Of a DNA stretch of 6,431 nucleotides, positions 1 through 5,833 are shown one piece after another. Position numbers and translations under genes: made by a program. The notes beneath the pieces were generated by a model that saw only the letters and a program-made list of their open reading frames with translations, was not told where the DNA came from and searched no databases. Source of the stretch: Sphingomonas sp. (GTDB taxonomy: Bacteria > Pseudomonadota > Alphaproteobacteria > Sphingomonadales > Sphingomonadaceae); NCBI GenBank assembly GCA_019747165.1, contig JAIERC010000482.1:1-6431 (forward strand), read 5' to 3'. How positions within the stretch are numbered: the stretch's first letter is position 1; every line of letters begins with the position of its first letter.

Positions 1-1382
1 GGCGTCACGCCGGACGCGAGCAATGTTGCTTTCAGGCTGGCGATATCGGCGGCATCAATCAACGGATGATCAACGGTTGGCACCGGATCCTGCCAGATCA
101 GCTCTTCGGCAGGCACCAACTTGCCGAGATAGCGGTTGATCGGGCCCATGTCGCGGTGCGTCAGCTTGTACCACGCCCGGGCAAAGGCATCGGCGAATTC
201 AGCCGGATTCTGATGGAACCGGCGCGAGATTTTCTCATAGGCAGGGTCCATCCGCATCGCCATGTCGGCCGTGGTCATCATCGGGGCGTGACGGCGCGCG
301 GGATCATGCGCATCCGGCACGGTGCCTTGCGCTTCCGGGTTTTTCGGGGTCCATTGCTGGGCACCGGCCGGGCTCTTGGTGAGTTCCCATTCATAACCGA
401 ACAGCGTGTCGAAATAGCTGTTGTCCCAGGCGATCGGCGTAGCCGTCCATGCGCCTTCGATGCCGCTGGTGATCGTGTCGACGCCCTTGCCGCTGCCCAT
501 GCTGTTCTTCCAGCCCAGCCCCATTTCTTCAATCGACGCACCTTCCGGCTCAGGGCCGACAAACTGGCCAGGATCGCCAGCGCCATGCGCCTTGCCAAAG
601 GTGTGGCCGCCAGCGACCAGCGCGACGGTTTCTTCGTCGTTCATGGCCATGCGTGCAAAGGTTTCGCGAATGTCACGACCTGAGCCAACCGGATCGGGGG
701 TGCCGTTCGGGCCTTCGGGATTGACGTAGATCAGGCCCATCTGCACCGCGCCGAGCGGATTGGCGAGCTCGCGATCTCCGCTATAGCGCTGATCTTCCAG
801 CCATTTGCCTTCGGGGCCCCAGTAGATATCTTCCTCGGGCTCCCAGACATCGGCGCGGCCACCAGCAAAGCCGAACGACTTCAGGCCCATAGAATCAAGC
901 GCGACATTGCCGGCCAAAATCATCAGATCCGCCCAGCTGAGCTTGCGACCATATTTCTGCTTGATCGGCCAAAGCAGACGGCGCGCCTTGTCCAGATTGC
1001 CATTGTCCGGCCAGCTATTGAGCGGGGCAAAGCGCTGCGTGCCCGAACCCGCGCCGCCGCGCCCATCGGCGATGCGATAGGTGCCGGCGCTGTGCCAGGC
1101 CATGCGGATGAAGAAGGGGCCATAATGGCCATAATCGGCTGGCCACCAGGGCTGCGAATCGGTCATCAGCGCGTGCAGATCAGCGACGACAGCGTCGAGA
1201 TCGAGGGTCTTGAATTCCTCTGCATAGTTAAAGTCTTCACCCATCGGATCGGACTTGGACGAATGCTGGTGCAGCATGCCAAGATGGAGCTGATTCGGCC
1301 ACCAATCGCGATTTGTCATGCCTGAGATTATTGCGCGGTCATGGCCGCTGTGCATCACCGGGCACTTGGTTTCGTCGTTCAT
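1..1382 (-). CDS. katG: Catalase-peroxidase KatG, N-terminal 460 codons (cut by the window edge)
   Basis: Bifunctional haem enzyme that breaks down hydrogen peroxide by catalase and peroxidase activity, probably cytosolic because no signal peptide is visible. The distal haem-pocket motif RMAWHSAGTYR gives Arg93, Trp96 and His97, and GGHTFGKAHG gives the proximal haem ligand His260. Trp96, Tyr219 (in LIYVNPEGPNG) and Met245 (in FARMAMNDE) match the Met-Tyr-Trp adduct that catalase activity needs in this family. Arg410 in THRDMGP matches the mobile arginine, and Trp312 and Asp373 also match conserved residues; these equivalences are from memory of the M. tuberculosis enzyme. Family members are about 730-750 residues, so the catalytic N-terminal domain is present and most of the non-haem C-terminal domain lies outside the window. 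The ATG at 1382 is chosen because GGAGAG lies just upstream and the protein begins with the typical MNDETKCPVMH. The gene follows the tolC-like gene after 132 bases and probably has its own promoter. No frame disruption was seen. Confidence 0.97.
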   Translation of the reverse strand, partial: MNDETKCPVMHSGHDRAIISGMTNRDWWPNQLHLGMLHQHSSKSDPMGEDFNYAEEFKTLDLDAVVADLHALMTDSQPWWPADYGHYGPFFIRMAWHSAGTYRIADGRGGAGSGTQRFAPLNSWPDNGNLDKARRLLWPIKQKYGRKLSWADLMILAGNVALDSMGLKSFGFAGGRADVWEPEEDIYWGPEGKWLEDQRYSGDRELANPLGAVQMGLIYVNPEGPNGTPDPVGSGRDIRETFARMAMNDEETVALVAGGHTFGKAHGAGDPGQFVGPEPEGASIEEMGLGWKNSMGSGKGVDTITSGIEGAWTATPIAWDNSYFDTLFGYEWELTKSPAGAQQWTPKNPEAQGTVPDAHDPARRHAPMMTTADMAMRMDPAYEKISRRFHQNPAEFADAFARAWYKLTHRDMGPINRYLGKLVPAEELIWQDPVPTVDHPLIDAADIASLKATLLASGVT

Positions 1383-1385
1383 ATG

Positions 1386-1391
1386 CTCTCC
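1386..1391 (-). promoter_or_regulatory. Ribosome binding site of katG
   Basis: GGAGAG on the minus strand, with its GGAG core five bases from the ATG at 1382. It supports that start. An upstream out-of-frame ATG overlaps this site and runs into a TGA almost at once, so it is not a useful start. Confidence 0.75.
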
Positions 1392-1421
1392 ATTTTTTTA
1401 TCGGGCAGGGGCGAAGCTTAA

Positions 1422-1433
1422 CGTTCCGGAACG
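1422..1433. repeat. Perfect 12-base palindrome in the katG leader
   Basis: CGTTCCGGAACG reads the same on both strands and lies about 40 bases upstream of the katG start codon. It has no loop and is not followed by a T-run in the katG direction, so it is a poor terminator. It could be a site for a dimeric regulator in the 5' leader, or simply chance. Its function is unknown. Confidence 0.4.
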
Positions 1434-1463
1434 GCTATACCCCGGACCCTAAACAGAGCGAAA

Positions 1464-1488
1464 CGATCAGTTCTTATATCAGTGATCG
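1464..1488. promoter_or_regulatory. Inverted repeat overlapping the putative katG -10 box; candidate operator
   Basis: Two perfect 6-base arms, CGATCA and TGATCG, flank a 13-base AT-rich spacer. The centre lies on the putative -10 hexamer of katG. LysR-type regulators, including OxyR, bind interrupted dyads near the promoters of peroxide genes, so this is a reasonable operator candidate. It does not clearly match the enterobacterial OxyR consensus of four ATAG/CTAT-type elements, and a site over the -10 box would fit repression better than activation. An alternative reading is a weak hairpin at the end of the upstream operon, but there is no T-run. Confidence 0.35.
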
Positions 1489-1502
1489 ATTTTACTCGTC
1501 AC
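1473..1502 (-). promoter_or_regulatory. Putative sigma-70-type promoter of katG
   Basis: On the minus strand GTGACG (1497-1502, four of six matches to TTGACA) is followed after 18 bases by TATAAG (1473-1478, five of six matches to TATAAT). Transcription would begin near 1466 and give a leader of roughly 80 bases before the katG ATG. The box sequences are visible; promoter activity is inferred. Confidence 0.4.
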
Positions 1503-1514
1503 TTGGGGGGGCGG

Positions 1515-3002
1515 TTATTCGTCGTCGGTGGCCGACGCCTGGGGATCAAGGCCAAGCGCAGGTAAATCTGCTGCCGCCGCAGCGAGTTCCGCATTGGCCA
1601 CGATCTGGCGATAGGCCGCATCAAGCTTGCGTACGCCCGCATCGGCCGCCGATTCTTCGCGAACATTGACAAGGAAAAAGTCGCTAGCGCCCAACGTGAA
1701 GCGGCGGCTTTCTGCCTCGGCCATGGTGGTCGCACGGTCATGTTCTGCCTCGGCCAGTGTCCGCAACCGTTCGGTCGCTTTGACATCAATGGCCAAGCCA
1801 TCGATCGCGACGATGATTTGTTCTTCGGTTTGTTGGCGCCGCCGACGAATCGCGTCGATTTCAGCCGTCGTCTGGTCGATTCGGCCCTTTGCAGCGCGGC
1901 GTTGCAGCGGCAGCGTGAAGCTTAGCCCCACTTTTGTCTCGGTGCCCGCGCGCGACCGCCCGCCTTCGCCGAGCGGGCCGATATCCTGGGCAACTTCCGC
2001 CTTTAGATCCAGTCGGGGCAGCAAAGCGTTGCGATCAAGTTCGAGTCGATTGGTCGCCTGAGCCATTCGTAGGTCGATCTGGCGCAGATCAGGGCGTGCA
2101 TCCAGCATGGCCCGTGGATCGCCATTTGATCGTGGGATGGCCGGAAAACTTGTCGGCAAGCGCGTCGTCGGCGGCACCAGCGGCGCGCCATCGGCGTCGC
2201 GCAGGAAGAAAGAAAGCGCGTTGGCCGCCTGGGCCAAATCTTGCTCTGCGCGCGCGACCAGTGTTTCCCGGCGCAGGATATTCTGTTCATTTTCCGTCAG
2301 GAGGATCGTCGGCCGTGCGCCGAGCTGCACCTGGCGTTGAAACCCCGCCTGGCGTGCCTGGGCAAGTTTGAGCAGATCCCGGTACACCGTCAGCCTGAGG
2401 CCGGACGCAACCCAAAGATTATAGGCGCCAATCGCGCGGCGCTGTACGCCGATTGCCGTCAGCAGCCGGTCTGCCTCGGCGATATCGACATCAATGCGAG
2501 CGTTGCCGCGCGTAAAGCGGCGATCATCGATCAGGCGATCGCGCATCAGTGACAGGACCGCGCCAATCTTGAGCTCCCCGAAATTATTGGTGAAGCGTTC
2601 GTCCTCATAGATTGGGAAGCGACCGGTTGAGACCCGGTAACCGCCATAGAGGCTGCCGCCCCAGTTTTCGATCGGGCGCGTAATCGTTCCGCCCGCGATC
2701 TGGCCATCGTAAAAGCCTGTCAGCCGGGATTCGGCCTCTGCCTTGACGACGGTATCGAACGCGCCCTCGGCGCTCAGCACCTTGCCCTCGGCTTGGCGGA
2801 CCTTGGCGATTGCCTCCAGAATCTGGGGGGCGTGGCGGCGTGACGAGCGCAGCACCTCGGCCAGCGTTAGCGGCGTATCCTTTGCCGGGGCCGGGCGCGA
2901 TGCGACCGGTTCGGCAGGCTGCACGAGGTTTTGGGCCGTCGCGGCGTCCGGGATAGCGGCTGATGCGATGGCCCAGGCGGCCACAACCAAGCAACTACGC
3001 AT
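1515..3002 (-). CDS. TolC-family outer-membrane channel protein (495 aa)
   Basis: Outer-membrane and periplasmic tunnel component of a type I secretion or tripartite efflux system. From the ATG at 3002 the protein opens with a signal peptide (MRSC, a hydrophobic stretch at residues 5-17, then ATA before Gln24 as the likely cleavage site). No lipobox is present, unlike the lipoprotein NodT/OprM branch. A low-complexity linker (25-43) precedes two OEP-type repeats. The first starts near LTLAEVL (46-51) and the second near ARPDLRQIDL (302-311); both are rich in long Ala/Gln/Arg helices. A last helical region carries GASDFFLVNVRE (438-449). Length is normal for the family. The reading frame extends upstream to another ATG at 3077, but that would bury the signal peptide behind 25 basic residues, so 3002 is preferred. 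Its start overlaps the stop of the adaptor gene by 8 nt, indicating co-translation. It cannot be said from sequence which substrate passes through it. Confidence 0.92.
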   Translation of the reverse strand: MRSCLVVAAWAIASAAIPDAATAQNLVQPAEPVASRPAPAKDTPLTLAEVLRSSRRHAPQILEAIAKVRQAEGKVLSAEGAFDTVVKAEAESRLTGFYDGQIAGGTITRPIENWGGSLYGGYRVSTGRFPIYEDERFTNNFGELKIGAVLSLMRDRLIDDRRFTRGNARIDVDIAEADRLLTAIGVQRRAIGAYNLWVASGLRLTVYRDLLKLAQARQAGFQRQVQLGARPTILLTENEQNILRRETLVARAEQDLAQAANALSFFLRDADGAPLVPPTTRLPTSFPAIPRSNGDPRAMLDARPDLRQIDLRMAQATNRLELDRNALLPRLDLKAEVAQDIGPLGEGGRSRAGTETKVGLSFTLPLQRRAAKGRIDQTTAEIDAIRRRRQQTEEQIIVAIDGLAIDVKATERLRTLAEAEHDRATTMAEAESRRFTLGASDFFLVNVREESAADAGVRKLDAAYRQIVANAELAAAAADLPALGLDPQASATDDE

Positions 3003-4053
3003 CTGGTTTCTTGTCCTTAGGCGGGGTCGGCGCTGCCTTGGGGTCAGCAGGCGGTTGGAACTGCAGTGGGAAGTCATTCAGTTGACGCCAAAGTTCGAAA
3101 CCGGCGGGCACGGTATCCATCAACACCCAGCCACGCACCTTAGCCCCCAACCGGACATAGGGTTCGCGCGGCCAAGGCGCGCGATCGGGTGCCGGCTCGA
3201 CGAGGATGCGAAACAGGCCGTTGTCAGACGCTGACAGATCAATTGCCCGAACCCGTCCGTCGAACATGCCCTGCGCAATCGATGGCCAGCCGCTGAACTG
3301 GATCGCGGGCCAGCCTTCGAACGCCAGCCGCACGCGGCGACCCGGCGACACTAAAGGTACATCGCGGCCATCGACATAAAGTTCGACGACCCGGACCGAT
3401 TCTTCGGGCGCAAAGGTGGCCAGTACATCGCCTTGCTTGACCATCGTTGCAGTATCACCGGCATTGATCCGCATGATCCGGCCATCACGGGGCGCGCGCA
3501 CGATCTGCGCTGATTGGCGACTGAGATCGACATCGACCTTGTTGATTGCCGCGCGGCTTTGCGCGATCTTGGCGCGGTAATCGGCGACCTTGATCTGCGC
3601 CGATTCATAGTCCCGTCGCGCTGCGAGCCCTTCACGGAACAGTGATCCCGTGCGGTTGACATCGAGCATCGCCGTTTGCGCGGCGAGTTCAGCGGCCTGG
3701 ATCTCAGCTAGCTTCTGCGCCCGTTCGGCCCGGAGCCGATCAAGCAGCAGCGGATCATTATCCACAATTTGCGCGATCGGATCGCCGCGCTTGACGACGC
3801 TGCCATCGGTAACGTGCCAGCGCAAAATGCGTCCGGCGACCAGCGCAGTCACATTTTGCACCCGGTCGCGGGGGTCAAGCGCCGTGACGCTGCCGGTGCC
3901 GGGGGCCGTTTGGACCCAGGGGATATATATCAGGCCGGCAATTGAAGCGGTGATGGCAACAGCCAGCATGATTGCGACCGCCCGCAAGACAAGCGGCGTC
4001 TTGAGCTTGCCCAGCGTTTTGAAACGGCTGAGCTGTTCAACGTGCGTTTGCAT
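2995..4053 (-). CDS. HlyD-family periplasmic adaptor (membrane fusion protein), 352 aa
   Basis: Bridges the inner-membrane transporter and the TolC channel. A short cytoplasmic tail is followed by one membrane anchor (about residues 21-44). Next come the first half of a lipoyl-like domain (VAGRILRWHVTDGSVVKRGD, 72-91), a short alpha-hairpin coiled coil (about 101-180) and the second lipoyl half (IVRAPRDGRIMRINAGD, 184-200). A beta-barrel region follows (about 205-290), then ELWRQLNDFP, which resembles the end of many HlyD-like proteins. The chain closes with a Pro/Lys/Asp-rich tail (about 333-352). The hairpin is clearly shorter than in classical HlyD. The frame is open upstream to an ATG at 4152, but that would overlap the exporter gene by 116 nt with no ribosome site. 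The ATG at 4053 has TGAGGAA nearby and overlaps the preceding gene by only 17 nt, so it is chosen. The gene is coupled to both neighbours. Confidence 0.92.
   Translation of the reverse strand: MQTHVEQLSRFKTLGKLKTPLVLRAVAIMLAVAITASIAGLIYIPWVQTAPGTGSVTALDPRDRVQNVTALVAGRILRWHVTDGSVVKRGDPIAQIVDNDPLLLDRLRAERAQKLAEIQAAELAAQTAMLDVNRTGSLFREGLAARRDYESAQIKVADYRAKIAQSRAAINKVDVDLSRQSAQIVRAPRDGRIMRINAGDTATMVKQGDVLATFAPEESVRVVELYVDGRDVPLVSPGRRVRLAFEGWPAIQFSGWPSIAQGMFDGRVRAIDLSASDNGLFRILVEPAPDRAPWPREPYVRLGAKVRGWVLMDTVPAGFELWRQLNDFPLQFQPPADPKAAPTPPKDKKPDA
3014..3019 (-). promoter_or_regulatory. Ribosome binding site of the tolC-like gene
   Basis: TAAGGA inside the 3' end of the adaptor gene, 11 bases from the ATG at 3002. 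This spacing is longer than usual. No alternative start codon lies closer in frame, so initiation probably also relies on coupling to the overlapping adaptor stop. Confidence 0.45.
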
Positions 4054-5746
4054 TGGCTTCCTCAAGTTTGTCGGCATGGCGAAGCGCGTTGAAGATCGCG
4101 CGATCGCTTTCAATCCATTGCCGGTCCCGACCAAGCCAGAGATGGCCATCAAGCCGGGGCGGGTTATTGCGATTGGTGAAATAGATCACCGTTGTCGGCA
4201 GCGTGCCAAGCGCATCGAACAGCCGACTAAGTTCGTCTGCCGGCACCATATCGAACAGCGGCGACATGACCAGAATCTTCGGGCGTGAAAGCAACGCCCC
4301 GGCCAGCTTCAGCCGCATCATCTCTGGGAGCGAGAGCGGCCAGCCGGTTGACGCAAGGATAGTATCGAGTCCCAGCGGCAATGTGCCGATCCGACGATCG
4401 ATACCGACCAGTTTCAGCGCGTTCATCATCGAACTTGCCTCATCATCGGGCGCACATAGCTCCAAATAGTCGCGAATCGAGCATTCCACGATGGTCGGAC
4501 GATCAAGCACGATCACGTCGCTGCGCAGGCGGTAGGGATCAAGCGCGTTGATGTCGGCCCCACCCAGCGTGACAAAGCCTTTTTCCGGCGTGCGGTGGCG
4601 TTTCAACAGGAGCGCAAAGGCGCGCTGCGTATCGGGATCAGCCGCAGCGACCAGCCGGGCGCGATACGGAATGGTACAATCGATCAGGATATCGTCGATC
4701 TGCACCTTGGCAAAGGCCAGGTCACCCGCCGCATCATGTGGCTCAGTCACCCGTCCCGGCGATTCCTGGGGAATATCATAAAGCAGGCCAAGTTCTTCGA
4801 CGGCCGTGACCAGATCATAAAAGACATCCAGATAGGGGCCAAGCTGGGCAACGCCGTAAAAGATACTCGATAGGATCAGCTCGGCAGCGACCAATTGGCC
4901 GATCGACAATTGCCCCTGAATGACCAGCCAGCCGCCAAGCGCCAGCAAACCGGCGCTCGCCACCGCATACAGCACCAGATAGGCGACGTTTTGGCTGAAG
5001 CTGTAATTGAAATGGCGGCGATAGGCGGCGATGTACCGCGCCGTCATCGCTTCAGATTTGTCGATCGCATAATCGATATGGCGGCCCGATTTGTAAAAGC
5101 CGTTCGATGCGCCGACGCTCTCCAGCCAATGCGCGGTATCATATTTGGCATGGCTCAGCGCGACGGCAGATGTCATCGCCCCGCGCGACCAGATCCGCCA
5201 GATGCCCCAGGCGATCAGGATGAAAAGCAGGTTAAAGCCCAGGAAGAACGGGTGGTAGAACGACGTGACGACAAACCCCACCGCCGATTGCAGCAGGATG
5301 GTGAACAGCCCAATCAGCAGCGAGGGCACTGATTTTTGCAGGTTCATCACTTCGAAATAGCGATTGAACAGATCGCCTTTGCGATCGTCGCTGAAAAAGG
5401 GGTTGCGCGAATGCACCGCGCGCAGCGTGATCTCGGCGACCAGCTGCGCGAAGATGCGCTGGCGGAACACCTCCATCAAATGCACGCGGAATGCGCTGAG
5501 CATCGCTGACAGCATCAGCAGCGCGAACAAGATGCCGGCCAGGGTGAAAAGGGGCGCGGCCAGCGCCGTGTTGGCGACGCTGTTGATCAGCATCTGCACC
5601 GAAATAGGTGTGGCGAGCGACAACAGGCTGATGCCGATGCCATAGACGATCGCCAGACTGAAAAAGGCGCGGTCTGGGCCCAATATTGGAGCTGCCCAGC
5701 GAATGACATCGCGCATTCTGACGCTTTTTGGGGCCTCGCCCGCCAT
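4037..5746 (-). CDS. ABC exporter-like protein with a fully degenerate ATPase domain (569 aa)
   Basis: Inner-membrane part of the tripartite operon. The N-terminal half is an ABC exporter membrane domain with about six helices (roughly 28-56, 68-90, 142-162, 165-188, 253-275, 284-305). Its end, GGWLVIQGQLSIGQLVAAEL (271-290), is typical of type I secretion and peptide exporters. There is no N-terminal C39 or C39-like domain. Residues about 342-550 align with an ATPase domain but every key motif is lost. The Walker A position reads AADPDTQRA (368-376), with Gln374 for the Lys. The Q-loop Gln is Asp415. The signature is LSLPE (471-475). Walker B reads ILVMSP (491-496), with Ser and Pro for Asp-Glu. 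The H-loop His is Asn525. The fold-level pattern persists (VTLGGADINALDPYRLRSD, RLKLAGALLSRPKILV) and the frame is intact. The ATG at 5746 has GGGAG six bases upstream. Transport by ATP hydrolysis in this chain is unlikely; substrate and energy source are unknown. Confidence 0.9.
   Translation of the reverse strand: MAGEAPKSVRMRDVIRWAAPILGPDRAFFSLAIVYGIGISLLSLATPISVQMLINSVANTALAAPLFTLAGILFALLMLSAMLSAFRVHLMEVFRQRIFAQLVAEITLRAVHSRNPFFSDDRKGDLFNRYFEVMNLQKSVPSLLIGLFTILLQSAVGFVVTSFYHPFFLGFNLLFILIAWGIWRIWSRGAMTSAVALSHAKYDTAHWLESVGASNGFYKSGRHIDYAIDKSEAMTARYIAAYRRHFNYSFSQNVAYLVLYAVASAGLLALGGWLVIQGQLSIGQLVAAELILSSIFYGVAQLGPYLDVFYDLVTAVEELGLLYDIPQESPGRVTEPHDAAGDLAFAKVQIDDILIDCTIPYRARLVAAADPDTQRAFALLLKRHRTPEKGFVTLGGADINALDPYRLRSDVIVLDRPTIVECSIRDYLELCAPDDEASSMMNALKLVGIDRRIGTLPLGLDTILASTGWPLSLPEMMRLKLAGALLSRPKILVMSPLFDMVPADELSRLFDALGTLPTTVIYFTNRNNPPRLDGHLWLGRDRQWIESDRAIFNALRHADKLEEANANAR
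4058..4064 (-). promoter_or_regulatory. Ribosome binding site that fixes the HlyD-like start
   Basis: TGAGGAA within the last codons of the exporter gene; its GAGGA core is five bases from the ATG at 4053. The two upstream in-frame ATGs (4077 and 4152) lack a comparable site, which decides for the shorter 352-residue protein. Confidence 0.7.
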
Positions 5747-5752
5747 GTTCTG

Positions 5753-5757
5753 CTCCC
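5753..5757 (-). promoter_or_regulatory. Ribosome binding site of the exporter-like gene
   Basis: GGGAG, six bases from the ATG at 5746. It supports this start over the second in-frame ATG at codon 11. Confidence 0.65.
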
Positions 5758-5760
5758 GAC

Positions 5761-5779
5761 TGGTAACGTGTGTTGGTAA
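5761..5779. repeat. Direct repeat TGGTAA in the exporter operon leader
   Basis: TGGTAA occurs twice on the plus strand (5761-5766 and 5774-5779) separated by CGTGTGT, so copies start 13 bases apart. It lies between the possible promoter and the ribosome binding site. It could be a regulator site or chance; nothing in the sequence decides. Confidence 0.25.
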
Positions 5780-5786
5780 GGGGGCC

Positions 5787-5814
5787 TAAATACAGCGACC
5801 TTCAATAGGATCAA
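5787..5814 (-). promoter_or_regulatory. Possible weak promoter of the three-gene exporter operon
   Basis: In the 87-base gap after the regulator gene, TTGATC (5809-5814) is followed after 16 bases by TATTTA (5787-5792) on the minus strand. The -10 match is poor. No terminator hairpin with a T-run was seen between the regulator and the exporter gene, so read-through from the regulator gene is an equally possible arrangement. Confidence 0.25.
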
Positions 5815-5833
5815 CGCAGCAAAACAATTCAAA

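Noticed and set aside
66..683. Long plus-strand reading frame of 205 codons opposite katG
   Set aside because: It is antisense to the highly conserved katG catalytic domain and matches no recognisable family. GC-rich codon bias makes such shadow frames common.
1383..1514. Intrinsic terminator after the tolC-like gene
   Set aside because: The inverted repeats in this gap have short arms and no following T-run on the minus strand. The G/C homopolymer just after the stop codon is not a terminator.
3003..3077. Longer N-terminus for the TolC-like protein starting at 3077
   Set aside because: It would put 25 mostly polar, basic residues before a clear signal peptide and increase overlap with the adaptor gene to 83 nt.
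4054..4152. Longer N-terminus for the HlyD-like protein starting at 4152 or 4077
   Set aside because: It lies within the exporter coding sequence, has no ribosome binding site, and adds residues before the expected short cytoplasmic tail. The ATG at 4053 has a strong site.
3650..4288. Plus-strand frame of 212 codons opposite the adaptor and exporter genes
   Set aside because: It is Ser/Arg-rich low-complexity translation typical of the antisense of GC-rich genes, with no recognised domain.
4037..5746. Idea that the exporter gene is a decaying pseudogene
   Set aside because: There is no stop or frameshift over 569 codons, it has a good ribosome binding site, the downstream start overlaps it, and fold-level residues of the ATPase domain are kept. 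Recent decay would not replace every motif yet leave the frame clean. Selection was not measured, so this remains open.
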